From: Phocaeicola barnesiae DSM 18169 = JCM 13652
GTDB taxonomy: Bacteria; Bacteroidota; Bacteroidia; Bacteroidales; Bacteroidaceae
DNA: 64,000 nt
Direction of reading: 5' to 3'
Assembly: GCF_000374585.1 (NCBI RefSeq)
Contig: NZ_KB894648.1
Coordinates: forward strand, 1 to 64,000
Shown: positions 47,038 to 54,771 of the stretch, one piece after another
Position numbering within the stretch: position 1 is the stretch's first letter
How the letters are laid out: each line of letters starts with the position of its first letter
The notes under the pieces: model-generated
Told to the model about the DNA's origin: nothing
Seen by the model: the letters and a program-made list of their open reading frames with translations, nothing else
The model's database searches: none
Made by a program: the position numbers and the translations under genes

Positions 47038-49425
47038 TTATCCGTGCTTTACACGGTCGTGCTCTTCGGCGCGTTTGGCCGAGTTCCAACTGCTCAGGTC
47101 TCCGGTCAGGTAACCGGTGATACGGCGCATACGCAGGATGTTTTCGCTCCGGCAGATAGGACATTTGTCGTAGATGACTCCCTTGTAGCCGCAGTTGTGG
47201 CAGGTATCTACCGGATGGTTGATGGAACCGTAGCCGATACCCTCATCGTGCATTACCTTGACAATCTTGGCGATGGCCTTGATGTTCTTCTTGGCTTCTC
47301 CGTCCAGTTCCACGTAGGTGATGTGCCCGCCGCGGGTCAGGGCATGGAAGGGAGCCTCGCACTTGATTTTCTCGACGATGGTAATCGGTTCCTTTACGTC
47401 TACATGGAACGAGTTGACGTAATAGTCTCTGTCGTTCACGCCCGGGATGATACCGTATTTTTTCTGGTCTATCTTGGTGAAGCGTCCGGAAAGTCCTTCG
47501 GCCGGAGTAGCCAGGATGGAATAGTTCAGGTGATATTTGGCCTTATATTCATCGGCTACCTTGTTCATTTCCAGTACGGCATCGTACAGTGTCTGCCAGG
47601 CCTTCTGGTTATGGCCGTGACCCTGTCCGTACAGGGCTACCATGGCGTTGTGTCCGCCTATGAAGCCGATACCCAGGGTTCCTTGGTTCAAGACGTCGCC
47701 CACTTCATCGTTCGGATTGAGCTTGCCGCCTCCTTTCCAGACATCGTTACCCATCATGAACGGGAACTGGCGGGCGAGTGCTGTCCGCTGGTACTGATAG
47801 CGTGCGTAAAGCTGTTCGGCTATGAAGGAAGCCATCCGGTGTACCGATTCCAGGAACAGGCTGCGGGCGGTACTTTCCACGTCGGTGGTTTGTCCCTCAT
47901 TCAGCAGCTGTTCTGCTTTCCGGCGGGCTTCGATGGCCAGGCGAGTCAGGTTCATGGTCGTGAACGACAGGTTTCCTCTGCCCAGCGAGGTCTTTTCGCC
48001 GTTCAGGTTTTCGAATACACGGGTGCGGCAGCCCATGGTTGCCAGTTCGTAGCGGTAGCGTTTGGGGTCGTCTGCCCGCCACGCCTCGTGCTTGTTGAAC
48101 GGGGTGTCCAGGAACATGAAGTTCGGGAAGAGTGCCTTGGCAGTGGTGCGGCAGGCTTTCAGGAACAGGTCGAAGTTCGGAGCTTCGAACGTGACTTTTC
48201 CATCCATGGCCGCTTCGAAGTCTTCCATGGCCCGTCGGTAATCGGCCTCGGAATAGGAGACGCCGTCTTTAATCTTGAAAATCTGTATCGGGAAAACCGG
48301 CACTTCTCCACGGGTACCCAGGCCTTCAATGGTGGCATTCAGCAGTTCTTCGATGACCATGCGTCCTTCGGCCGAGGTGTCGGTTCCGTAATTGATGGAG
48401 CTGAATACCACCTGATTACCTCCACGGGAATGCATGGTGTTCAGGTTATGGATGAATCCTTCCATGGCCTGATGAGTATCTTTCCGGGTCTGCTGGTAGG
48501 CTTTGTCCAGGATATGCGTCAGTTCTGTTTCGCTGATGTCGCAGTGTCTGCTCTGCAGGGCTTCCTGCAGGGCAGCGATGACCTGTGCGTCCGGAAGAAT
48601 GGTATGCAGTTGCTGGCGGACCAGTTCCAGTGCTTCTTTTTCGTTCAGGGTTCCTCCCTTCATCTCCAGGTAGAAGGAGAGGGTAGAGGCTACCGCCTTC
48701 TGATACGTTTTCAGCACGCCTTTTGCCATGAAGAAGTCGAAAGCCGGGATAGCCTGACCGCCGTGCTGTTCGTTCTGGTTGGTCTGGAAGATGATGGTGG
48801 CCAGGGTAGCGTAACTCTGGATGGACTGTGGTGTACGGATGCTACCGTTTTTGGTATGGAAACCGCGTTCGAACAGGTCGTCCAGATCGTACTGGATGCA
48901 GGTTGTCGTTTTGGTCGGATAGTAATCCAGGTCGTGGATGTGGATGTCGCCCAACTGGTGTGCTTCGGCATACGGTTTGGGCAGCAGGTATTTATAGGTA
49001 TAGTCCTTGGTGACTTCCGAGGCGAAGGTCATCATCTGTCCGGCCGGTGTGTGGCTGGACATGTTGGCATTGCTCAGGTTGACATCGTTCTTGTCGATGG
49101 CCACGATGCCGTCCATGATGTGTTTGATTTGGGTCTTCCGGTCGCGTTCCGTATTTCTCCATTGGCGGTAGATGATGTATTTCTTGGCTACTTCCGGCTG
49201 TACCTTCATCAGTTCCGTTTCTACCAGGTCCTGGATGGCTTCCACCCCGATGGTCGGTTCCTGGAAATGGTTGATGACCCGCCGGGTAATTTCGTCAATC
49301 AATGCTTCCTGGTCGTTGAGTCCTGTCGCGGTAAAGGCTTTGCCGATGGCGTTCGAAATCTTGTGGGCCGAAAAGTTTTCCCGCTTTCCGTCACGTTTGA
49401 TGATGCAGATGTCTTCTACGTTCAT
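47038..49425 (-). CDS. nrdD: Anaerobic ribonucleoside-triphosphate reductase (class III)
   Basis: 795 aa. N-terminal ATP-cone (CIIKRDGKRENFSAHKISNAI), the ten-stranded barrel body, C-terminal zinc site CHNCGYKG...CPICRSEN, and the glycyl radical loop RRITGYLTGD with Gly771. Reduces NTPs to dNTPs without oxygen or cobalamin. The leader contains a cobalamin riboswitch, which makes sense if the genome also has a B12-dependent class II reductase. Confidence 0.96.
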   Translation of the reverse strand: MNVEDICIIKRDGKRENFSAHKISNAIGKAFTATGLNDQEALIDEITRRVINHFQEPTIGVEAIQDLVETELMKVQPEVAKKYIIYRQWRNTERDRKTQIKHIMDGIVAIDKNDVNLSNANMSSHTPAGQMMTFASEVTKDYTYKYLLPKPYAEAHQLGDIHIHDLDYYPTKTTTCIQYDLDDLFERGFHTKNGSIRTPQSIQSYATLATIIFQTNQNEQHGGQAIPAFDFFMAKGVLKTYQKAVASTLSFYLEMKGGTLNEKEALELVRQQLHTILPDAQVIAALQEALQSRHCDISETELTHILDKAYQQTRKDTHQAMEGFIHNLNTMHSRGGNQVVFSSINYGTDTSAEGRMVIEELLNATIEGLGTRGEVPVFPIQIFKIKDGVSYSEADYRRAMEDFEAAMDGKVTFEAPNFDLFLKACRTTAKALFPNFMFLDTPFNKHEAWRADDPKRYRYELATMGCRTRVFENLNGEKTSLGRGNLSFTTMNLTRLAIEARRKAEQLLNEGQTTDVESTARSLFLESVHRMASFIAEQLYARYQYQRTALARQFPFMMGNDVWKGGGKLNPNDEVGDVLNQGTLGIGFIGGHNAMVALYGQGHGHNQKAWQTLYDAVLEMNKVADEYKAKYHLNYSILATPAEGLSGRFTKIDQKKYGIIPGVNDRDYYVNSFHVDVKEPITIVEKIKCEAPFHALTRGGHITYVELDGEAKKNIKAIAKIVKVMHDEGIGYGSINHPVDTCHNCGYKGVIYDKCPICRSENILRMRRITGYLTGDLSSWNSAKRAEEHDRVKHG

Positions 49426-49473
49426 GGTTGAGAATGATTAAATGAATGTATTAAAAAATGCTTCTGCTTTTCT

Positions 49474-49636
49474 CGGCAGGTCTTCTGACTGATCTCTCCC
49501 CTCGGTCGTACCTTCCCACCGGCGCCGTGCCGGCAGTGGCTGTCTGGACATCGTCCGGGGTTCGTCAAGAATCACAGCAGCGGGTACTGTTGCCGAATCG
49601 CGCGGCATTCCCTTTTGAAACTTGTGAGTTACCCTG
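49474..49636 (-). promoter_or_regulatory. Cobalamin (B12) riboswitch in the nrdD leader
   Basis: Read on the minus strand, the leader carries the B12-element blocks in order: AAAAGGGAATGCC, CCCGCTGCTGTGA, ACAGCCACTGCC, CCGGTGGGAAGG and AGTCAGAAGACCTGCC (the B12 box region). It begins just after the promoter and ends about 50 nt before the nrdD start. Expected behaviour is repression of nrdDG by adenosylcobalamin. A U-run (49453-49458 as A on the plus strand) after a short CUGC/GCAG hairpin might be the expression platform, but that part is weak. Confidence 0.93.
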
Positions 49637-49646
49637 AAAAGCGAAA

Positions 49647-49654
49647 CAAAGATA
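49647..49654 (-). promoter_or_regulatory. nrdDG promoter -7
   Basis: Minus-strand TATCTTTG, a perfect TAnnTTTG, placing the transcript start just before the riboswitch. The remaining 49655-49810 stretch shows nothing else. Confidence 0.75.
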
Positions 49655-49810
49655 GGAAAAAGAATGAATCTGAAAAATATGCGGGGTGCGTATTCTGTCT
49701 AAATTGGGAGACTTTGGAAAAGAAAATCCCGTCTATACGCTTTTTGGAGCGGATAAACGGGAAAGTCTTATTTATATTGCTTTTTTATTTTGGAAATTCG
49801 AATATTTCTT

Positions 49811-51256
49811 TTATGGCTGTTCTCCGGATTTCTCGGCCGGTAAATTTACCGGTTTCAAGCCCATCTTTTCTGCCTTTTCCAGCATGTAGCTGAAGGCGGC
49901 ATCGTGCTCGTTCGGAATAATGCCGTCCAGAATCGCGTCCTTGATGGAAGCCTTCAGTCGGCCGATTTCCTGACAGGGCTGCAGGTTGAACACATGCATG
50001 ATTTCGGTACCGTCTACCGGTGGCTGGAAATTACGGATGCGGTCTTTCTCCTCCAGGTCTTTCAGCTTCTGGCGTACCAGTTTGAAGTTGTCGAGAAAAC
50101 GTTGCTTGCGGGCTTCGTTCTTCGAAGTGATGTCGGCCTCGCAGAGCATCATCAGGTCGTCGATGTCATCGCCGGCCTCGAAAAGCAGGCGGCGGACAGC
50201 CGAGTCGGTTACTTCCTCGTCGGCAATGACGATGGGACGCATGTGGAGTCCTACCAGCTTCTGCACGTATTTCATCTTTTCGTTCATCGGCAGTTTCATT
50301 TTTCGGAAGATGTCCGGTACCATTTTCTCGCCGATGTAGTTGTGGTTGTGGAAGGTCCATCCGGCACGCGGTTCCCAGCGTTTGGTGCGCGGTTTGCCGA
50401 TGTCATGCAGCAGGGTTGCCCAACGGAGCCAAAGGTTGTCTGTCACCCGCGAGATGTTGTCCACTACTTCCAGGGTATGGTAGAAGTTGTCCTTGTGTCC
50501 CCGTCCGTTCCGTACCTCTACGCCTTGCAGGGCTACCAGTTCCGGGAAGATGAGGGCCAGCAGTCCGCAACGGTCCAGGTCGACGAATCCTTTCGACGGG
50601 ACAGGCGAGAGCAGTATCTTGTTCAGCTCGTCGGCAATGCGTTCGCGTGAAATGATTTTGATACGTTCACGGTTGCGTTCCAACGCCTCGAAGGTACTGT
50701 CTTCGATGTAGAAGTTCAACTGGGTGGCGAAGCGGATGCAGCGCATCATGCGGAGCGGGTCGTCGCTGAAGGTGATGTCCGGGTCGAGCGGTGTACGGAT
50801 AGTCCGTTCCTTCAGGTCGTCCAGTCCGCCGAACGGGTCTACCAGTTCGCCGAACCGTTGGCTGTTAAGGCAGACGGCCAGGGCATTGATGGTAAAGTCC
50901 CGGCGGTTTTGGTCGTCTTCCAGGGTACCGTCTTCTACTACCGGCTTGCGGCTGTCGTGGCTATATGATTCTTTACGGGCACCTACGAATTCCACTTCTA
51001 TGTCGTGGTATTTCACCTGGGCGGTCCCGAAATTCTTGAAAACTGCTACATGTGCTCCACGTCCCAGCTTCTTTCCCAATGCCTGCGCTATTTCTATGCC
51101 GCTTCCTACAACTACCACATCGATGTCTTTCGACGGGCGGTTCAGGAATATATCGCGTACATAGCCACCTACCGCGTAGCATTCCAGGCCCAGCTCGTCG
51201 GCTGTGGCTGAAATCTGCTGGAAAATCTTGTCAGTAAAGTGCTCTTTCAAATTCAT
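49811..51256 (-). CDS. CCA tRNA nucleotidyltransferase / poly(A) polymerase family
   Basis: 481 aa class II nucleotidyltransferase. Head motif GGYVRDIFLNRPSKDIDVVV with the DxD metal ligands, RRDFTINALAVCL, the RMMRCIRFATQL helix, and an HD domain (HDIGKPRTKRWE). The HD-containing long form usually adds CCA and repairs tRNA ends; poly(A) polymerase activity cannot be excluded from sequence. Single-gene unit with its own promoter. Confidence 0.9.
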   Translation of the reverse strand: MNLKEHFTDKIFQQISATADELGLECYAVGGYVRDIFLNRPSKDIDVVVVGSGIEIAQALGKKLGRGAHVAVFKNFGTAQVKYHDIEVEFVGARKESYSHDSRKPVVEDGTLEDDQNRRDFTINALAVCLNSQRFGELVDPFGGLDDLKERTIRTPLDPDITFSDDPLRMMRCIRFATQLNFYIEDSTFEALERNRERIKIISRERIADELNKILLSPVPSKGFVDLDRCGLLALIFPELVALQGVEVRNGRGHKDNFYHTLEVVDNISRVTDNLWLRWATLLHDIGKPRTKRWEPRAGWTFHNHNYIGEKMVPDIFRKMKLPMNEKMKYVQKLVGLHMRPIVIADEEVTDSAVRRLLFEAGDDIDDLMMLCEADITSKNEARKQRFLDNFKLVRQKLKDLEEKDRIRNFQPPVDGTEIMHVFNLQPCQEIGRLKASIKDAILDGIIPNEHDAAFSYMLEKAEKMGLKPVNLPAEKSGEQP

Positions 51257-51285
51257 GGTTGTTGTATTTGTTCGAAATCGGAGTG

Positions 51286-51293
51286 CAAAGGTA
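51286..51293 (-). promoter_or_regulatory. CCA/poly(A) polymerase gene promoter -7
   Basis: Minus-strand TACCTTTG, a perfect TAnnTTTG, 30 bp upstream of the start. Confidence 0.65.
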
Positions 51294-51380
51294 CGAAAAA
51301 AAGTGTATTCTACGGTGGTCTGGAGGTGGAAGATGCCGAAGATTTCGGGCCAATCGTGTCAACGTTTCCGGAATATGTTG

Positions 51381-51388
51381 TATTTTTG
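51381..51388 (+). promoter_or_regulatory. Lipoprotein gene promoter -7
   Basis: TATTTTTG, a perfect TAnnTTTG, 30 bp upstream of the start. Confidence 0.6.
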
Positions 51389-51417
51389 CCTCATTGACAA
51401 AAAGATAGAAGAAAGAC

Positions 51418-52251
51418 ATGAAGAAAACAGGATGGATTGTACTGTCGTTGGCGGGACTGCTCACTGCCTGCAACGGCGATAAACAGAAAGCTGCCGGATT
51501 GTTGGAACGCGCCAATGCCTCGTTTGAAGCCGGCGACTATAACCTGGCTAAACTACAGATTGACAGTATACGTACCTTCTATCCGAAGGCATTCGATGCC
51601 CGGAAAGAGGGAATCCGGCTGATGCAGCGGGTGGATCTGGAGGAACAGCAGAAGAGTCTGGTGTATCTGGATAGCATGATGGCGGTGAAACAGGCGGCTC
51701 TGGATAGCCTGAAGACTCGCTTTGTCCTCGAAAAGGATACCGCTTACCAGGAAATCGGCAATTATTTCTATCCGACTCAGGTGGTGGAGAAGAACATCGG
51801 ACGTTCGTTCCTGCGGGCTCAGGTCAATGAACTGGGAGAAATGTCGTTGACGTCCATCTATTGTGCCGGAGGAAATCTCCATCATACGGCTGTCCGGGTA
51901 AGTGTGGGCGATACGTATGCGGAAACTCCTGTATCGAACGACAGTTACGAAACGACCGATTTGGGACGTGCCATCGAAAAGGCCGATTATAAGGTAGAAA
52001 ACGACGGTGGCGTAGTGAACTTCATCCTGGCCAATCAGGACAAGAAGAATATCCAACTGACCTTCCTGGGAGACCGGACTTACCGTACAGTGATGCAGCC
52101 GAATGACGTGAAGGCGGTAGTGGAGCTGGTGGAACTGGCTAAGGTTCTCTCCGGTATGGAGGAAATCAAAAAGGAACAGAACGAAGCGAACCTGAAAATC
52201 CGTTTTGTAGAGCGGAAGATGCAGGAGAATCAGGAAACTTCCGAGGACTAG
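51418..52251 (+). CDS. Lipoprotein of unknown function
   Basis: 277 aa. Lipobox LLTAC with Cys at residue 18. A TPR-like helical pair follows (LLERANASFEAGDYNLAKLQIDSI), then a coiled-coil about 60-100, a beta-rich middle (LTSIYCAGGNLHHTAVRV), and a charged helical C-terminus. No catalytic motif that I recognise. Own promoter and terminator. Confidence 0.75.
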   Translation: MKKTGWIVLSLAGLLTACNGDKQKAAGLLERANASFEAGDYNLAKLQIDSIRTFYPKAFDARKEGIRLMQRVDLEEQQKSLVYLDSMMAVKQAALDSLKTRFVLEKDTAYQEIGNYFYPTQVVEKNIGRSFLRAQVNELGEMSLTSIYCAGGNLHHTAVRVSVGDTYAETPVSNDSYETTDLGRAIEKADYKVENDGGVVNFILANQDKKNIQLTFLGDRTYRTVMQPNDVKAVVELVELAKVLSGMEEIKKEQNEANLKIRFVERKMQENQETSED

Positions 52252-52282
52252 CTACTGGATATTCGGATTTTTTATTCATGAA

Positions 52283-52336
52283 AAAGACGGTGGAGTGAAG
52301 AGGGGTAACTGGTACCTCATTCAATCCACCGTCTTT
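52283..52336. terminator. Terminator between the lipoprotein and SOD genes
   Basis: AAAGACGGTGGA (52283-52294)/TCCACCGTCTTT (52325-52336), perfect, with an inner GGGGTAAC/GGTACCTC-like stem; A and T flanks make it usable from both convergent genes. Confidence 0.8.
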
Positions 52337-52404
52337 CTATATAAACAGTTGAATCGGTAATCGTGAGAATCTGGTCGCCTGTTCTCCATTACCTGGTCAC
52401 CTGG

Positions 52405-53139
52405 TTATTCCATGGGTCGGAACGCGTCCTTGTACAATCCGCAGATAGGGCAGGTCCAGTCGTCCGGAATTTCTTCAAACGGAGTTCCCGGGGCGATACC
52501 TGTTTCCGGTGAACCGGTTTCCGGGTCGTAGATGTAATCGCAGGCTGTACATTCGTAGCGTTTCATTACGCAGCGTTCAGCCACTTTTTCCCAGTCTACC
52601 AGGTTCCAGAAAGCTTCGATGAAAGCCGCACGGCGGTTGCGGTAGTCAATATAATAGGCATGTTCCCATACATCGATGACCAATATCGGCTTTAATCCTT
52701 GGGTGAGCGGATTCCCGGCGTTCGGCGTACTGACAATGGACAGCTTGTGCTGCTTGTCGGATACCAGCCATACCCATCCGGATCCGAAGAGTCCCAATGC
52801 AGCCTTGGTGAATGCCTCTTTGAAGGCATCTACCGAGCCGAAATCGCGTGTCAGGAGTTCAGCCAGTTTCTCCGGTACAGCGGTCGGTTGCGGGGTCAGA
52901 GTCTGGAAAAAGAAAGTATGGTTCCAGGTCTGTGCGGCATTGTTGAAGACAGGGCCATCAGCCTTGCGGATAATCTGTTCCAGACTCATCTTTTCATACG
53001 GAGTTCCCGGAATCAACTTGTTCAGGTTGTCTACGTAAGTTTGCAGGTGTTTCCCATAATGGAAATCAATAGTTTCTTTGCTCATGTGTGGGGCAAGTGC
53101 TTCCGCAGCGTAGGGAAGTGAAGGCATCGGGTGATTCAT
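52405..53139 (-). CDS. Fe-type superoxide dismutase fused to rubredoxin
   Basis: 244 aa in one uninterrupted frame. Residues 1-191 are an Fe/Mn superoxide dismutase: metal ligands H27, H74, D155 ([10 protein letters not shown]) and H159, with Q70 in NNAAQTWNH as in Fe-type enzymes. Residues 192-244 are a complete rubredoxin: C197-x2-C200 ([15 protein letters not shown]) and C230-x2-C233 ([13 protein letters not shown]). The junction is [10 protein letters not shown], so rubredoxin keeps its own Met, as if the SOD stop codon had been lost. SOD normally stands alone at about 190 aa. A tethered electron carrier could keep the Fe site reduced or allow superoxide reduction rather than dismutation (inference). 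Confidence 0.93.
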   Translation of the reverse strand: MNHPMPSLPYAAEALAPHMSKETIDFHYGKHLQTYVDNLNKLIPGTPYEKMSLEQIIRKADGPVFNNAAQTWNHTFFFQTLTPQPTAVPEKLAELLTRDFGSVDAFKEAFTKAALGLFGSGWVWLVSDKQHKLSIVSTPNAGNPLTQGLKPILVIDVWEHAYYIDYRNRRAAFIEAFWNLVDWEKVAERCVMKRYECTACDYIYDPETGSPETGIAPGTPFEEIPDDWTCPICGLYKDAFRPME

Positions 53140-53164
53140 AGTGATTGTTTTTTAAAGTGATACT

Positions 53165-53199
53165 AAAATGTCTGCTTCATTTTTTAAAATGTTTGCTTC
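53165..53199 (-). promoter_or_regulatory. Direct repeat in the SOD-rubredoxin promoter region
   Basis: AAAATGTCTGCTTC (53165-53178) and AAAATGTTTGCTTC (53186-53199): 13 of 14 identical, offset exactly 21 bp, two turns of the helix. Candidate paired activator site. No clean TAnnTTTG is visible between it and the start. Confidence 0.5.
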
Positions 53200-53311
53200 T
53201 GTACTTTATAAACAAACGGTTTTTGAAAAAGTTTGACTTTCTTACAAAAATAATGAAATTCTTCCGAATCCAGTTCTTTTTCTCTCGTTTTTTGATTACT
53301 TAAACATCGTT

Positions 53312-53325
53312 GAAAATCGATTTTC
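53312..53325. repeat. Perfect 14-bp palindrome
   Basis: GAAAATCGATTTTC in the AT-rich 470-bp gap between the divergent SOD-rubredoxin and nitrogen operons, about 100 bp upstream of the latter's promoter. Possible regulator site. Confidence 0.4.
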
Positions 53326-53413
53326 TTTTCTTTCGATTGGAAAGTAAAATCCGTTGATTTGTTTCAGATTGATATTGTGTGTAATTTTTTCTAGGAAAAA
53401 GAAAGCATTTTTA

Positions 53414-53443
53414 TTTGTATCATTTCAAAAAGCTATAACTTTG
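53414..53443 (+). promoter_or_regulatory. Nitrogen operon promoter
   Basis: -33 TTTG (53414-53417) and -7 TAACTTTG (53436-53443), 18-bp spacing, giving a leader of about 160 nt. Confidence 0.72.
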
Positions 53444-53467
53444 CATCAAACAAAAACAAAATAACAA

Positions 53468-53545
53468 CAATACAATTAAATAGGTTTTCAAAAAGAAAGT
53501 TTTCAAGGGTAGTATGCAATACAACTGACGAGTGCTGCAATACAA
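53468..53545 (+). repeat. CAATACAA repeats in the nitrogen operon leader
   Basis: CAATACAA at 53468-53475, 53517-53524 and 53538-53545; the last two are within TGCAATACAA units 21 bp apart, and a further TGCAAT lies at 53581-53586. They lie downstream of the predicted start of transcription, so they could act in the RNA or as downstream operators. Confidence 0.45.
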
Positions 53546-53610
53546 AGAAAAGTGTGAATGAATCCGGATAAGACACGCTATGCAATGTTTAACTAAAACG
53601 GTAAAAGCAA

Positions 53611-54315
53611 ATGGATAGAAAGGTAAAGACAGGTGCATGGCTGTTGGTGTTAGCCGCAGCGGTACCGGTAGGGGTACAGGCCCAGGGTAAAGTAGAAGCA
53701 TCGGTAGGTGCAGATCTTGTATCGGGATATATTTGGCGTGGACAGGATTTGGGAAATGTAAGTATCCAGCCTTCCGCATCGATATCCTATCGTGGATTCT
53801 CTTTGTCTGGATGGGGTTCTGTAGGTTTTGAAAAAGAAGATACCAAAGAATTCGACCTGACTTTTGGTTATGCACACAAAGGTTTCAGTGTTTCGGTAAC
53901 TGATTACTGGTTTAATTCTGGTCCCGGTTACTTCCACTACGGAAGCACAAATACAAGCCATGTGTTCGAAGTGCAGGTAGGTTATGATTTTGGTCTGCTG
54001 GCATTGAACTGGTATACGAATTTTGCCGGAAACGATGGCGTGAATAAGGATGGCGACCGTGCCTATTCATCTTATCTTTCAGTAGTTGCGCCCTTCAAAC
54101 TGGGCGGGCTGGACTGGACAGCAGGGATAGGTGCTACACCTTGGGCGAACACTTTCTATAATGGGGGAGCGTCTGGCTTTGAGGTTTGTGACATTAGTGT
54201 CGGTGTATCGAAAGAAATCGGCATTACCGATTCGTTCTCGTTGCCGCTGTTTGCCAAATTCACCTGGAACCCGGCTACGGAAGGCGCCTATTTTGTAGGT
54301 GGTATCAGTTTCTGA
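53611..54315 (+). CDS. Outer-membrane beta-barrel protein (TorF-like) of the nitrogen operon
   Basis: 234 aa. Signal peptide ending VQAQG (residue 26), then alternating amphipathic strands (ASVGADLVSGYIWRGQDLG, ISYRGFSLSGWGSVGFE) and a C-terminal Phe (FVGGISF), as in outer-membrane barrels. First gene of the operon with PII, AmtB and GlnN, so probably a channel or sensor for nitrogen compounds (inference). Confidence 0.8.
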   Translation: MDRKVKTGAWLLVLAAAVPVGVQAQGKVEASVGADLVSGYIWRGQDLGNVSIQPSASISYRGFSLSGWGSVGFEKEDTKEFDLTFGYAHKGFSVSVTDYWFNSGPGYFHYGSTNTSHVFEVQVGYDFGLLALNWYTNFAGNDGVNKDGDRAYSSYLSVVAPFKLGGLDWTAGIGATPWANTFYNGGASGFEVCDISVGVSKEIGITDSFSLPLFAKFTWNPATEGAYFVGGISF

Positions 54316-54371
54316 CCCTTATAAGAGATAGAAATAAACGAGCAAATACATGAACAAATACAATACAAGGT

Positions 54372-54728
54372 ATGAAAAAGATTGAAGCAATTATCCGTAG
54401 AACCAAGTTCGAAGATGTAAAGGAGGCCTTACTGGCAGCCGACATTGAATGGTTCTCGTATTACGATGTAAGAGGTGTAGGTAAAACACGTGAAGGGCGT
54501 ATCTACCGTGGGGTTGTGTATGATACCAGTTCTATTGAACGGATCCTGATTTCCATTGTGGTGCGTGATAAGAATGTGGAGAAGACCATACAGGCCGTCA
54601 TGAAAGCTGCGCGTACAGGTGAAATCGGTGATGGACGTATTTTTGTGATTCCGGTGGAAGACTCTATCCGAATCCGTACCGGTGAACGGGGGGATATTGC
54701 TCTTTACAATGCCGAACAGGAGAAATAA
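54372..54728 (+). CDS. glnK: PII nitrogen regulatory protein
   Basis: 118 aa. Standard N-terminus MKKIEAIIRRTKFEDVKEAL and C-terminal signature KAARTGEIGDGRIFVIPVEDSIRIRTGERG. The T-loop is divergent: VRGVGKTREGRIYRGVVYD instead of GFGRQKGHTELYRG, with a Tyr retained. Next to amtB, so it probably gates the ammonium channel. Confidence 0.93.
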   Translation: MKKIEAIIRRTKFEDVKEALLAADIEWFSYYDVRGVGKTREGRIYRGVVYDTSSIERILISIVVRDKNVEKTIQAVMKAARTGEIGDGRIFVIPVEDSIRIRTGERGDIALYNAEQEK

Positions 54729-54771
54729 GAATTTTATAAGCTACTATACAAAACATTTACAACTAAAACGA

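Noticed and set aside
47044..49431. A 795-codon open frame on the plus strand, exactly opposite nrdD
   Set aside because: It mirrors nrdD codon by codon, a side effect of GC-biased third positions. No motif, promoter or start context supports it, and nrdD is a clear conserved gene.
53420..53875. A 151-codon minus-strand frame over the nitrogen operon promoter
   Set aside because: It overlaps the signal peptide of the outer-membrane protein and a strong opposite promoter; composition is that of AT-rich noncoding DNA.
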